Assembly: GCA_024704175.1 (NCBI GenBank)
Contig: CP085629.1
Location: 1,302,001 to 1,366,000 of the forward strand
DNA length: 64,000 nucleotides
DNA from: Paenibacillus sp. P25
GTDB taxonomy: Bacteria; Bacillota; Bacilli; Paenibacillales; NBRC-103111
Reading direction: 5' to 3'
Part shown: piece after piece, positions 29,114 to 38,970 of the stretch
Numbering within the stretch: position 1 is the stretch's first letter
Layout of the letters: every line of letters begins with the position of its first letter
The notes under the pieces: generated by a model
Told to the model about the DNA's origin: nothing
The model's database searches: none
Seen by the model: the letters and a program-made list of their open reading frames with translations, nothing else
Program-made: the position numbers and the translations under genes

Positions 29114-29232
29114 AGATTCGTGGATTTTGCAATATCCGATCGGGCTATGGTATAATTTTCTTTGAATGAAGGCTACGGCCTGTTTTTTTTTCGATCCGCT
29201 TGTCCGCTTCATTCTTGTTAGGAGGCCGCATC

Positions 29233-29913
29233 TTGGAAAAGTTTAACATCGCCATCGATGGCCCGGCTGGGGCGGGGAAGAGCACCATCGCCCGTCTCGT
29301 GGCAGGGGCGCTAGGATTTGTCTACGTAGACACGGGCGCCATGTACCGAGCCGTCACTTGGAGAATCCTTCGGGAAGGGCTGGGTTCGGATCAAATACCC
29401 GAGATGATCGCACTGGCCGAACGGATGGATATTCGTTTGATGCCGGGCGAGAACGGCCAGACGGTATTTGTCGACGGTGAAGATGTCACCGGGATGATTC
29501 GAACCGCCGAGGTAACGGGTAATGTATCCCGTATAGCCTCCATTGCCGAAATCAGAAGCATTCTAACGGCGAAGCAGAAAGATATGGCCGTTTCCAAGGG
29601 CGTAGTCATGGATGGTCGCGACATCGGCACGCATGTGCTTCCCGATGCGGAGGTCAAGATTTTTCTCACGGCCAGCGTGCGGATCCGCGCGGAGCGCCGT
29701 TACAAGGAGATTCGCGACTCGCAGCCCGGCATCACGCTGGAGCGCCTGGAGAGGGAAATTGCCGAGCGGGACCGGATGGATGAACAGCGTGAAGCCGCCC
29801 CACTCGTTCAAGCTCCCGATGCGGTGCTGCTGGATACGACGGAACTGACGGTTCCCGAGGTCGTAGACCGTATTCTAGAGCTCTGCAAGTCGCACGTCGG
29901 TGGAGGGACATAA
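29233..29913 (+). CDS. cmk: Cytidylate kinase
   Basis: Cmk phosphorylates CMP and dCMP. The P-loop GPAGAGKST, the substrate-binding DTGAMYRAVTW and the GRDIGTHVLP segment are present over 226 residues. The TTG at 29233 lies seven bases after GGAGG and yields EKFNIAIDGPAGAGKS, the normal start. It is intact and overlaps the ribosome site of plsC, so the pair is co-expressed. Confidence 0.96.
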   Translation: MEKFNIAIDGPAGAGKSTIARLVAGALGFVYVDTGAMYRAVTWRILREGLGSDQIPEMIALAERMDIRLMPGENGQTVFVDGEDVTGMIRTAEVTGNVSRIASIAEIRSILTAKQKDMAVSKGVVMDGRDIGTHVLPDAEVKIFLTASVRIRAERRYKEIRDSQPGITLERLEREIAERDRMDEQREAAPLVQAPDAVLLDTTELTVPEVVDRILELCKSHVGGGT

Positions 29914-29914
29914 A

Positions 29915-30496
29915 ATGCTGTATCGTACGGGACGCTTTTTGTTTCGGATTTTTTTCGGCATCCTCTTTCGTTTGAAAGCGGAGGGCCAAGAGAACATTCC
30001 GAAAGAAGGTGCCGTGATCCTCTGCGCCAATCATACGAGCAATTTGGATCCTCCGGTTCTGGGAACACCGCTTCGGCGCATGGTCCATTATATGGCCAAG
30101 GCGGAATTGTTCGAGCTTCCCGTTCTGGGGACTATCCTCCCCAAGATCGGAGCATTCCCCGTAAAAAGGGGAGGCGTCAGCAAAGAATCGATCCGCCTGT
30201 CTCTTCAACTGCTGCAGGAGGGCAATATGCTCGGGATTTTCCCCGAAGGCTCGCGCAGCAACGCCGGCGGGATGGGCAAGAAGGGTGCTGCCAGTCTGGC
30301 CTTGAAATCGGGTGCAACGGTGATTCCGGTCGCCATTGTCGGGGGCTACAAGCTATTCCGGCAGGTGAAGGTGATTTACGGCCCGCCGGTTGATCTCAGC
30401 GAGTTCAAAGACGCCGGTTCCGAAGGGCTGGAGCAGGCCACCGATAAGATCATGACCACGATCCGGGCGATGGTGAAGAAGCACGAATCGAAATGA
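29915..30496 (+). CDS. plsC: 1-acyl-sn-glycerol-3-phosphate acyltransferase
   Basis: PlsC adds the second acyl chain to lysophosphatidic acid at the membrane. The catalytic NHTSNLDPPVL (HX4D) and the substrate-binding FPEGSRSN motif are clear. Length is 193 residues from the ATG at 29915, which follows GGAGGG in the end of cmk. Together with plsY and gpsA downstream, the window encodes three phosphatidic acid pathway genes. Confidence 0.95.
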   Translation: MLYRTGRFLFRIFFGILFRLKAEGQENIPKEGAVILCANHTSNLDPPVLGTPLRRMVHYMAKAELFELPVLGTILPKIGAFPVKRGGVSKESIRLSLQLLQEGNMLGIFPEGSRSNAGGMGKKGAASLALKSGATVIPVAIVGGYKLFRQVKVIYGPPVDLSEFKDAGSEGLEQATDKIMTTIRAMVKKHESK

Positions 30497-30590
30497 GACA
30501 TGGTGGAATACTGAAGTAAAACCATGAGAATGAAGTAAATGTTTTATCCAAATACATTTTGTTGCCAGGTTGTTAAGGAGGGTATTGGAC

Positions 30591-31808
30591 ATGTCAGAAG
30601 AAATCAAAGACGTACAAACCGCAGAAAGCAAGGAAGTATCCCAAGAGGAATCCATGGCGAATGTCAACATTTTGAAAAAAGGCGATGTCGTCAAAGGGAA
30701 AGTGATTAAAGTGGACGCCGATCAAGCAATTGTCGACGTTGGCTACAAATATGACGGCGTCATTCCGGTTCGCGAGCTGTCTTCCGTCCAGCTGGACAAT
30801 GCGTCCGAAGGCGTGGAGGCAGGCCAAGAGCTGGAGCTCAAAGTCATTACCATTGACGATAACAAGGAGAAACTTGTTCTTTCCAAGCGTGCTGTAGAGG
30901 GAGAGAAGGCTTGGGATAAGCTCAGCGCCCATATGGCCGACAAAACGATTCTTGAAGCCAAGGTGGCTGAAGTCGTGAAAGGCGGTTTGGTCGTCGATGT
31001 AGGTCTTCGCGGCTTTGTCCCGGCCTCCATGGTGGAACGCAATTTCGTCGAGGACTTCAGCGATTACAAAGGCCGCACGCTTCGCCTTCGTGTGAAAGAA
31101 ATGGACCGCGAAAAGAACAAGGTCATCCTCTCCCAGAAGGATGTACTGGATGAAGAGTTCGAAGCCAAGAAGAAAGAAACGCTCTCCAGGCTGACAGTCG
31201 GCCAAGAGCTGACCGGCACGGTTCAACGCTTGACGCAGTTCGGCGCTTTCGTCGATATCGGCGGCGTGGACGGTCTGGTTCATATCTCCGAAATGGCTTG
31301 GCATCACGTGGAGAGCCCATCGGAAGTCGTCAAAGAAGGCGACCAAGTGAAGGTTCAAGTGCTGAAGGTCGATCCGGAGAACGAGCGTATCTCCCTCAGC
31401 ATCAAAGCAACGCAGCCGGGTCCGTGGCAGCAAGTGGCGGACCGTATTCAGATCGGTTCGGTGATCACCGGTACGGTCAAACGCCTCGTTCAATTCGGCG
31501 CATTCGTCGAAGTGGCTCCGGGCGTAGAAGGCTTGGTGCATATCTCGCAAATCTCGCACCGTCATATTGGAACGCCTTCCGAAGTGCTTAAAGAAGGTCA
31601 AGAAGTTCAGGTGAAAGTGCTGGATATGAATCCGGATGAGAAGCGTATTTCCCTGAGCATCAAAGAAACGGAAGAGGCCCCTGCCCGCGAGCCGAGACAG
31701 GAGCGCGAACGCAGCCCAAGAAGAGAAACGGTAGTACATGAGGAGAACCAAGGCCTCAACCTGACGCTGGGTGAGCGCTTCGGCGACAAGCTGAGCAAAT
31801 TCAAGTAA
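30591..31808 (+). CDS. ypfD: S1-domain RNA-binding protein (ribosomal protein S1-like, YpfD)
   Basis: Four S1 OB-fold repeats are visible, beginning at GDVVKGKVIKVDADQAIVDVGYK, AKVAEVVKGGLVVDVGLRGFVP, GTVQRLTQFGAFVDIGGVDGLVH and GTVKRLVQFGAFVEVAPGVEGLV. A charged C-terminal tail follows. The 405-residue protein resembles Bacillus YpfD, a short S1 homologue whose essentiality differs from E. coli S1. An AAGGAGGG site precedes the ATG. A role in translation or RNA stability is inferred from the family. Confidence 0.94.
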   Translation: MSEEIKDVQTAESKEVSQEESMANVNILKKGDVVKGKVIKVDADQAIVDVGYKYDGVIPVRELSSVQLDNASEGVEAGQELELKVITIDDNKEKLVLSKRAVEGEKAWDKLSAHMADKTILEAKVAEVVKGGLVVDVGLRGFVPASMVERNFVEDFSDYKGRTLRLRVKEMDREKNKVILSQKDVLDEEFEAKKKETLSRLTVGQELTGTVQRLTQFGAFVDIGGVDGLVHISEMAWHHVESPSEVVKEGDQVKVQVLKVDPENERISLSIKATQPGPWQQVADRIQIGSVITGTVKRLVQFGAFVEVAPGVEGLVHISQISHRHIGTPSEVLKEGQEVQVKVLDMNPDEKRISLSIKETEEAPAREPRQERERSPRRETVVHEENQGLNLTLGERFGDKLSKFK

Positions 31809-31834
31809 GTCATTAGGCAAAGTGAGGATTTCGG

Positions 31835-32911
31835 ATGCGCATTTCAAGGAAGATGGAGCATATCCATCATGCGCTCCGGCTCGGCCAGAGCGGAGACCAG
31901 GGCTTCGGCGACATCAAGCTGATCCCGAATAGTCTGCCCTGTACGGCCTCCGAACAAATTTCATTGCATACCCGAATCGGCGAACTCAATCTGAGCTCGC
32001 CGATTCTTATTAATGCCATGACCGGAGGAGCGCAGGAGACGGAGGAAATCAACAGAGAGCTGGCGGTTGCCGCCAGGGAAACGGGACTTGCGATGGCGGT
32101 CGGATCGCAAATGTCCGCCTTGAAAAATCCGGAGACGGTGCCCAGCTACAAGATCGTCCGGAAGATGAACCCGGACGGCCTCGTATTCGCCAACCTGGGC
32201 AGCGAAGCTTCCGTTGAACAGGCACAGCGGGCTGTGGATATGCTGCGGGCGGATGCCCTGCAAATTCACTTGAACGTCATGCAGGAGCTGATCATGCCGG
32301 AAGGGGACCGGGACTTCCGCGGCATGCTGGATCGGATTGAGGCGATTGTCCGGGAAGCGGGCGTGCCGGTCATTGTGAAAGAGGTGGGCTTCGGGATGTC
32401 GCGCGAAGACGCTTCCCGGTCGCTGGAGACCGGCGTGCGGATCCTGGATGTAGGCGGAGCCGGCGGTACTAATTTTGCAGCCATTGAGAACGCACGGCGG
32501 GACAGGCCAATGGATTGGTTGAACGACTGGGGCTGCAAAACCGGTATCGCCTTGCTGGAGGTGCTGGATGCGGCAGACAGACAGGGGGATCAAGTGTCTG
32601 TCATCGCAAGCGGCGGCATCGCCGGCTCGCTCGATATATGTAAAGCCTTGACGCTCGGTGCATCGGCGGCCGGGATGGCCGGAGCCATGCTGAGGGTGCT
32701 GCGGGGCGAAGGAACCGGGGCGCTGATCTCATATATCGGCAGACTGCATGAAGAATTGATCCTCCTGATGACGGCGCTGGGCTCTAAGAATATCGGCGAG
32801 CTGCGGTCGCGCCCAGTGATCATTTCCGGCGAAACGGCGGAGTGGTGCGCCCTCCGGGGGATCGACTTGGCTTCGTATGCACGCCGAAACGGATTTTTAC
32901 AGCAGGACTAA
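31835..32911 (+). CDS. fni: Type 2 isopentenyl-diphosphate delta-isomerase
   Basis: This FMN- and NADPH-dependent enzyme interconverts IPP and DMAPP for isoprenoid synthesis. Visible family parts are NAMTGGAQETEEIN, AVGSQMSALKNPE, IHLNVMQELIMPEGDR, the flavin-site VKEVGFGMS, and VGGAGGTNFAAIENAR. Length is 358 residues, intact. An internal ATG at 31853 (MEHIHHAL) is an alternative start. DMAPP supply connects it to hepS/hepT further along. Confidence 0.95.
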   Translation: MRISRKMEHIHHALRLGQSGDQGFGDIKLIPNSLPCTASEQISLHTRIGELNLSSPILINAMTGGAQETEEINRELAVAARETGLAMAVGSQMSALKNPETVPSYKIVRKMNPDGLVFANLGSEASVEQAQRAVDMLRADALQIHLNVMQELIMPEGDRDFRGMLDRIEAIVREAGVPVIVKEVGFGMSREDASRSLETGVRILDVGGAGGTNFAAIENARRDRPMDWLNDWGCKTGIALLEVLDAADRQGDQVSVIASGGIAGSLDICKALTLGASAAGMAGAMLRVLRGEGTGALISYIGRLHEELILLMTALGSKNIGELRSRPVIISGETAEWCALRGIDLASYARRNGFLQQD

Positions 32912-32974
32912 AAAGAAAGAATTCAGCCATACTAAGGAAAAAGTCTGACATGCTTTTTCTGTGGGTGAATGCGA

Positions 32975-33645
32975 ATGAACGCCGGATATTTAACGCCGCT
33001 GCTCATGCTGGTGGCTCTTATTTTATTCGCAAGCGGCTGGAAAGACATCATATTAAGAGGTATTACTCCTACGAGTCTACTTCTTTTTTTGTTTTTTGGG
33101 CGTTTGCCATGCGCTGGTCCGTGGATTGGAACGGCGTGAAAATTTACGGTCGCCTTGTCCCGATTGGCTTGGTGATTGCGGCAGGTCTTTACCGTACTCG
33201 AGGCTGGCTTCTCCGGCTGCACTTGCTGTCCGTAGGGCTCTTGATCGGATCGATCTCTTTCTTCCTGAAAGAGACGGTCCGGATGATGCCGCATCTGCTG
33301 TGGCTTGGCAGCAAGCTGAGTGACGGGATCTTGTTCGGCGGCTTGACCGCAGTACTGCTTCGTACCCCCATGACCCAATTGGCCGCGGTTTCGTTAGGTC
33401 TGCTCGCAGGTGAAGGGTTGTACGGTATTTCTCATCATCATGATAAGCCGATGGTGTGGGGAAGGCCGGAATTCCAGGACGAATGGTGGATGACCGTATT
33501 TTTTGTCCGGGGATTTTCTCTGCTGATGACCGGCGCAGCGCTCTGCTGCCAGAGGCTGTGGGGACTGGCGAAAGATCGGTTCGTGACAGACGAAGCGGAA
33601 ACCCCGGAGGAACGTTCGGAACCCTCGAAGGGAGGCGGCATTTGA
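32975..33645 (+). CDS. yphA: YphA-like membrane protein (apparent frameshift)
   Basis: A multi-span membrane protein in the position of B. subtilis yphA. It begins MNAGYLTPLLMLVALILF in one frame and continues WAFAMRWSVDWNGVKIYG in the next. The T run at 33092-33097 is one base short; seven T would give LLLFLFFWAFAMRWSV without a break. Several hydrophobic helices follow, ending in a charged tail. The function is unknown. Its stop overlaps the next start (TGATG). Confidence 0.8.
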
Positions 33646-34559
33646 TGTGGGCTTGGCTGATCGAGCAAAAATATACGGTAGGCATCCTCGTTGGCGTATT
33701 CTTCGGCATCGCTTCACGCATCAGTATGCTGCGAACCGATTACAGGCAGTATCCGACCTACCCGCACGGAAGGATCATCCATCTGTCCCTTGGCGTCATT
33801 GCCGCCGGGCTCGGTGCGGTCGCGGTTCCGTCGCCGCTGGATAAAAATTATACGGCGATGACGTTTCTGGCCATGGCGGCCCAGCAGTTCCGCGATGTAC
33901 GCAACATGGAGCGCCAGACGTTAACCCAGATCGACAGCCACGAGCTGGTGCCCCGCGGGGCGGCCTACATCGAGGGAATCGCGATGGTATTCGAGGGGCG
34001 GAACTATCTGGTTATTTTCGCCGCGTTTATCAGCTCCTTTTGCAGCATTGTTTGGGCCTGGTATTGGGGAGTACTGGCAGGCATTATCTCCGTAGTGATT
34101 ACGAATTACTTCAAGACCGGAAAAAATATTCGCAATATCGCCGATGTCTCCGTCGGAGAAGTGCGCATAGACGGCCCTAACTTATATGTCGACGACATCT
34201 ACATCATGAATTTGGGGCTTGCCGATACCCAGCGGGTGATCCGGGAACGGGGAATGGGGCTCATACTGAAGCCGAAAAACAATAACGCACGCGTAACGAT
34301 TGCCAACCCCGGACAGCGGCAGGCGCCGCTTCACGATGCTTCGACCATTCTCGGCGTATACCGCGATGAAGGCGAACCTTCCCTGCTTCCGCTGGCCAAG
34401 CTGGATATGAAGGACGGCCGCCTGGGCGTTCTGCTGCTGCCGCAGGATTATCATCCGGAAAAAGCAAGGCAGGTGCTGCTTAATTCCCCGATCCTGGAGA
34501 GCGCGATACGGATGCCGTCGGAAGCGGATGTGAACCAATCGGGAAAGGCGGGAGGCTGA
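33645..34559 (+). CDS. YIEGIA family membrane protein (YphB-like)
   Basis: The family name comes from the motif YIEGIA, present here in PRGAAYIEGIAMVFEGRNY. The protein has about 304 residues with several membrane segments in the N-terminal half and a soluble C-terminal half. Start is the ATG at 33645, overlapping the upstream stop, with GGGAGGCGG before it. The family is largely restricted to endospore formers. The next gene encodes the small partner annotated in the family as a capping complex subunit, so the two probably act together. Confidence 0.9.
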   Translation: MWAWLIEQKYTVGILVGVFFGIASRISMLRTDYRQYPTYPHGRIIHLSLGVIAAGLGAVAVPSPLDKNYTAMTFLAMAAQQFRDVRNMERQTLTQIDSHELVPRGAAYIEGIAMVFEGRNYLVIFAAFISSFCSIVWAWYWGVLAGIISVVITNYFKTGKNIRNIADVSVGEVRIDGPNLYVDDIYIMNLGLADTQRVIRERGMGLILKPKNNNARVTIANPGQRQAPLHDASTILGVYRDEGEPSLLPLAKLDMKDGRLGVLLLPQDYHPEKARQVLLNSPILESAIRMPSEADVNQSGKAGG

Positions 34560-34562
34560 AGA

Positions 34563-34742
34563 ATGGGACAAATCATGGCGGTGGTGACGATGGACAAGAA
34601 TAAGGTAGGCGGGGAGCTCCGATTTTTATCGTACAGGATGAAGAGGAGCAGCAGAAGGTGGCTTTCTCGCTGGAAAAGATCCTCGACGCTTCGGCGCACG
34701 ACTTGCAGAACGGAACCCTGATCGTCGTCAAACATACATAGG
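34563..34742 (+). CDS. Capping-complex-type partner of the YIEGIA protein (apparent frameshift)
   Basis: The restored 59-residue product reads MGQIMAVVTMDKNKVGG, then APIFIVQDEEEQQKVAFSLE and ends LQNGTLIVVKHT. The break is at 34609-34612, where a G run is one base short; otherwise the frame would end in unrelated Arg-rich sequence. It starts 3 bp after the YIEGIA gene. The pairing with YIEGIA is a known annotation pattern; the biochemical role is not established. Confidence 0.8.
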
Positions 34743-34898
34743 CACAAACGTAAGAGCTGGGCGGCTAACTATTTAATAAAGACTGCTGCGCTTGAACCTG
34801 CCAAACCCCTAGCTTGTGAGACGGTTCATTTACTATCGCACCAGTTTTTGTTATAATGTCTTAGCTTTGTTTGTGCGAGAAAGAAGGGAATGAAGGGA

Positions 34899-36220
34899 AT
34901 GTCTAGGCCCATTGTGGCAATTGTTGGAAGGCCGAATGTAGGCAAATCGACCATATTTAACCGGATTATCGGCGATAAGCTTGCGATCGTTGAAGACAAG
35001 CCGGGAGTAACCCGCGACCGGTTGTACGGTACGGGGGAATGGCTGGACCGCGAATTCAGCGTAATCGATACCGGCGGGATAGAGATTGAAGGCGAAGATC
35101 AGATCATGCGGTCGGTCCGGATGCAGGCGGAGCTTGCGATCGAAGAGGCCGATGTGATCGTCTTTATGGTCGACGCCAAAGCGGGAGTAACTCCGGCCGA
35201 CAGTGAGGTGGCTGAGATGCTGTTCCGTGCCAAGAAGCCGGTGGTCGTCGCCGTCAACAAAGTCGATAATTTGCAGCGGATGGACGATATTTATGAGTTT
35301 TACAGCCTGGGCTTCGGGGTGGTTGTCGGCATCTCCGGCGCACACGGGACGGGGCTCGGCGATTTGCTGGATGAGGTGATTCAGCATTTCCCCGATACGC
35401 AGGAAGAGGAGTATGGCGAAGACGTCATCAAGGTGGCGCTCATCGGGAGACCGAACGTCGGCAAATCGTCGATGGTGAACGCCATTCTCGGCGAGGAACG
35501 CGTTATCGTCAGCGATGTGGCGGGAACGACGCGGGACGCGATCGATACGCCGTTCGAGAAGGACGGACAGAAGTACGTCATTATCGATACGGCTGGCATG
35601 CGCAAGCGCGGCAAAGTATACGAGACTACTGAAAAGTACAGTGTCATGCGGGCCATGAAGGCCATTGAGCGCGCGGATGTGGTCCTTGTCGTAATCGACG
35701 GGCAGGAAGGCATCATCGAGCAGGACAAGCATATCGCCGGCTATGCACATGAAGCGGGTAAAGTTGCCATCTTCGTCGTCAACAAATGGGATATCGTGGA
35801 GAAAGACGATAAAACGATGCATCAGTTTACCCAAAAAATCCGCGACCATTTTCTGTTTATGACCTACGCGCCTGTCGTCTTCGTATCAGCGAAGACCAAG
35901 CAGCGACTGCATAAGCTGTTCCCTGTCATCAACAATGTCGCCGAACAGCACGCGCTCCGCATCCAGACGCATGTCCTGAACGATGTGCTGTCCGATGCCG
36001 TGGCGATCAACCCGCCGCCTACGGACAAGGGCAGGCGGCTGAAGATCAATTACGGCACGCAGGTCGCGGTGAAGCCTCCGACGATCATCTTCTTCGTGAA
36101 CGATCCGGAGCTGATGCATTTCTCCTATATGCGTTACCTGGAGAATAAAATCCGCGCAGCGTTCGGCTTTGAGGGAACCCCCTTCGTCTCTTTACGCGGA
36201 AAAAATCAGACGATGAATAG
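34899..36220 (+). CDS. der: Ribosome biogenesis GTPase Der (apparent 3' frameshift)
   Basis: Der (EngA, YphC) is an essential double GTPase in 50S assembly. Two G-domains are visible: [14 protein letters not shown], then [18 protein letters not shown] and NKWD motifs and a KH-like C-terminal domain follow. I choose the ATG at 34899, ten bases after AAGAAGGG; 34890 is an in-frame alternative. As sequenced the frame runs to 36239 with an atypical tail. Restoring a sixth C at 36178-36182 gives [15 protein letters not shown], the normal end, with stop at 36218-36220. Confidence 0.95.
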
Positions 36221-36242
36221 GAGAGATGGAGTTTGTTAGCGT

Positions 36243-36831
36243 ATGTATCGTCTGCTGATCGGATATCTGCTCGGTTCGGTCAGCTTCAGCTATTTGGCGG
36301 GTAAGTTGCTGAAGGGGATTGACATCCGGCAGCATGGGAGCGGGAATGCCGGCGCGACGAATACCCTGCGCGTACTCGGCAAGGGACCGGGAATCGCAGT
36401 GCTTCTGCTGGACGCTCTCAAGGGTGTTGCGGCCGTATGGGTTGCAGCACTGATGAGCGGGGGTACCCCTTTGATCGAGGTGCTGGCGGGGGTATGCGTC
36501 ATTGCAGGCCATAATTGGCCGGTTTTCTTCGGCTTCCGCGGGGAAAGGGGATCGCCACCACCATCGGGGTGATGGCGACCCTGGCCTTCTTTCCGGCGCT
36601 CTATGCCGGGATCATCGCCATTATTGTCATAGCTCTGACAAGGTATGTTTCGCTCGGCTCACTTCTGCTTACCGCACTGCTGCCCCTTTTATATGGATCA
36701 TGCATAAGCCGACGGAAATCCTTGTACTTAGCTTGGTATTATTCGTTTTTGCATGGGTAAGGCACCGCAGCAATATCGTCAAGCTGGTGAAGGGTAAGGA
36801 AAATAAGCTCGGAGCCAAAAAAACGGCCTGA
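36243..36831 (+). CDS. plsY: Glycerol-3-phosphate acyltransferase PlsY (apparent frameshifts)
   Basis: PlsY transfers acyl groups from acyl-phosphate to glycerol-3-phosphate in the membrane. Conserved loops are SGNAGATNTLR, AGHNWPVFFGF and GKGIATTIG. Two breaks, a G run at 36540-36543 and a T run at 36687-36690, are each one base short. Restored, the sequence reads FFGFRGGKGIATT and ALLPLFIWIMHKPTEI. The exact start is uncertain: the ribosome site AGGAGAGATGG is 14 or more bases from the ATG at 36243, so another indel may lie at the 5' end. Confidence 0.92.
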
Positions 36832-36857
36832 CTCATCATCCAAGGGGTGGACGCAGA

Positions 36858-37918
36858 ATGCCTGAACAAAGAAAACAGCCGTCCTCGTGGCCGGCGCCTG
36901 GGGGACGGCGATCGCCTCCGTGCTGGCCGATAACGGCCGCGAGGTCGTGATGTGGACGCGCAATGCTTCGCAGGCGGCCGAAATCAATTCCGCGCACCGG
37001 AACAGCCGCTTTTTAAGCGATGTTCTGTTATCTCCGGGAATAAAGGCGACCGTTTCGCTGGAGGAAGCGCTCTCGGACGCCGATGCGGCCGTTGTTGTAG
37101 CTCCTTCTTCCGCCATGCGTGAAGTGGTTTCCGGTATGCGTCCTTACTTTAACAAAAATGCGCTCCTGATTCACGCGACGAAAGGTTTCGAAAGCGGAAC
37201 GATGAAGCGGATGAGCGAAGTGATCGCTGAAGAGCTCCCCGAGTATGATCCAAGCCGTATCGCGGTTCTGTCCGGGCCAAGCCATGCGGAGGAAGTGATC
37301 CGTCGCTGTCCGACCACCGTGGTGGTGGTCGCCGGCAGTCCGGAGACGGCCAAGCAGGCGCAGGATCTCCTAATGGCTCCGTATTTCCGGGTCTATACCA
37401 ATGATGATGTAACCGGGGTGGAAGTCGGCGGCGCTTTGAAAAATATTATTGCCCTCGGCGCGGGACTCTCCGACGGGCTTGGTTTCGGTGATAACGCCAA
37501 AGCGGCACTGCTGACGCGCGGACTCGCGGAAATCACTCGTCTTGGCACGGCCATGGGCGGCCATCCGCTTACGTTCTCAGGGCTCGCGGGTATCGGAGAT
37601 CTGGTCGTTACCTGCACAAGTCAGCACAGCCGGAACTGGAGAGCGGGCTCCCTTCTGGCCACAGGACTTCCGCTGGAAGAGGTTTTGCAGAAGATGGGGA
37701 TGGTGGTAGAGGGCGTCCGCACCACCCAGGCGGCCTACCGCTTGTCGCAGCAGTATGATATTACGATGCCGATCACGGCGGAACTTCATCAAGTTTTGTT
37801 CGAGGGCAAGGATCCCAAAACGGCCGTAGAGCATCTGATGGAACGGGACCGGACCCACGAGATCGATGCTTTCCCCGACATCTTCCCTGACGCGGCCAAT
37901 TTCAATTCGCCCGAATAA
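36858..37918 (+). CDS. gpsA: NAD(P)H-dependent glycerol-3-phosphate dehydrogenase (apparent 5' frameshift)
   Basis: GpsA reduces dihydroxyacetone phosphate to glycerol-3-phosphate, the substrate of PlsY. The ATG at 36858 has AAGGGGTGG upstream. A fifth A in the run at 36872-36875 would join it to TAVLVAGAWGTAIASVLADNG, the dinucleotide-binding start. Later motifs are VLSGPSHAEEV, the catalytic Lys in VEVGGALKNIIALGAGLSDG, and LAGIGDLVVTC. The plsY-gpsA pair is a natural functional unit. Confidence 0.95.
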
Positions 37919-38023
37919 GTAGACGGGCGCCTACACGGGAAGGCGCTCGTCATCATATAATACCTCAGACTAGACGCGAATCTGCCGCATGGCGCCTACA
38001 ACGCAGTCTGAGGAGGTATGGCG

Positions 38024-38302
38024 ATGCCTGATAAAAATATGCCCAAAGACGTACTCAACGTCGTCAAGAAGAAAACGGGCAAAACAGTCTCGGAGAAGGA
38101 CATTTACAAACTGGCCAGCGGCGTGAAGCCCTCAACCATGCAAAGCGATGCGCAGCTGCGCCAACTGATCAAGCAGGTGTCCGGTTTGGTGAACATCCCG
38201 GTATCCGAGCAAACGATGAATGAGCTGATTCAAGCGATCAAAAGCAGCAAAATGAATACGAACAACATGGAGCAGCTCATGAAAATGATCATGAAAAAGT
38301 AA
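38024..38302 (+). CDS. spoVIF: Stage VI sporulation protein F
   Basis: SpoVIF contributes to late spore coat assembly. The 92-residue protein has the family features MPKDVLNVVKKKTGKTVSE, LASGVKPSTMQSD and a C-terminal MEQLMKMIMKK. I choose the ATG at 38024, seven bases after AGGAGGT; the ATG at 38018 overlaps the site too closely. It is a single gene ended by a hairpin. Confidence 0.9.
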   Translation: MPDKNMPKDVLNVVKKKTGKTVSEKDIYKLASGVKPSTMQSDAQLRQLIKQVSGLVNIPVSEQTMNELIQAIKSSKMNTNNMEQLMKMIMKK

Positions 38303-38370
38303 GGGCCGCGCTTTAAGGCATGAGCCGCCGGAAGGTGAGCTTGTGCTTTTTTTGTCCAGGGGGACGGACA

Positions 38371-38401
38371 AGCCGGTATCGTCATCGATACCGGGCTTTA
38401 G
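38371..38401 (+). terminator. Rho-independent terminator after spoVIF
   Basis: AGCCGGTATCG pairs with CGATACCGGGCT (one bulge) around TCAT, followed by TTTAG. It lies about 70 bp after the spoVIF stop. Confidence 0.7.
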
Positions 38402-38453
38402 TTATGTTATGATGGATACATATTTATGGGGTTCGGGAGGTCGAAGGTTTCTT

Positions 38454-38633
38454 ATGTCGCCAATGGACAAAATGTGGGCGTCCTTTATTGCAATCGGACT
38501 GATGGTCGCGGCGTCCTTCCTTATTACTTTTGCCAGGAATAAAACGAAGGGAATTCTCCGCTTTGTTTTGTCGCTGGTGGCCTTTTTACTGTTCATCCCT
38601 ATCTTGCTGTATATGATGGTTTCGATGTTCTGA
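38454..38633 (+). CDS. yphE: DUF2768 small membrane protein (YphE-like)
   Basis: A 59-residue protein with two transmembrane helices (WASFIAIGLMVAASFLITFA and FVLSLVAFLLFIPILLYMMV) joined by a basic loop (RNKTKGILR). It holds the yphE position before yphF and spoIVA in the Bacillus order. The function is unknown; a forespore role is suggested only by context. GGGAGG and AAGG lie upstream of the ATG. Confidence 0.75.
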   Translation: MSPMDKMWASFIAIGLMVAASFLITFARNKTKGILRFVLSLVAFLLFIPILLYMMVSMF

Positions 38634-38649
38634 CGCGTAAAGGAGAAAG

Positions 38650-38949
38650 ATGCAGATGCTGACTTTAAAAGGGCGAAGGGTGCATAAAACGGTTGAGCCT
38701 GAAACCGGCTGGTCCATTCTTGATACGGCTTTGAAGCACGAGATCGATTGGGGCTTCTCGTGTATGCGTGGTACCTGTTCCCAGCGCCGTCGCCTTGTTT
38801 CGGAAGGCATGGAGCTGTTAAATCACCCTACGGAAGAAGAATTGGACGCCTTGGAGCCGGAGGAGCTCGCTCAGGGTTATCGGCTGGGCTGTCAAGCGGT
38901 GATTAAACAGTCGGGCGCGATGACCGTAACCCATAAACCTTATTTCTAA
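38650..38949 (+). CDS. [2Fe-2S] ferredoxin (cluster cysteines appear corrupted)
   Basis: A plant-type ferredoxin fold of about 99 residues: GWSILDTALKH, the cluster loop WGFSCMRGTC, and the distal Cys in YRLGCQAVI. The two further cysteines expected in CxxCxC are missing; the text reads CSQRRRLVSEG. If two adjacent GCTGC sites were misread at 38784-38793, the loop becomes CSRCRCLVSEG and the ligand set is complete. I infer a functional electron carrier; taken literally it could not hold a cluster. Confidence 0.8.
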   Translation: MQMLTLKGRRVHKTVEPETGWSILDTALKHEIDWGFSCMRGTCSQRRRLVSEGMELLNHPTEEELDALEPEELAQGYRLGCQAVIKQSGAMTVTHKPYF

Positions 38950-38970
38950 AATGTAAAGCAGGATGATCTT

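Noticed and set aside
30594..31847. Long minus-strand open frame opposite the S1-domain gene
   Set aside because: Antisense to a clear four-repeat S1 protein; its His/Phe/Asp-rich text is a by-product of codon usage.
34563..36831. Pseudogene cluster (capping subunit, der end, plsY)
   Set aside because: Each break is one base in a homopolymer and the encoded proteins remain conserved on both sides; der and plsY are essential in Bacillota.
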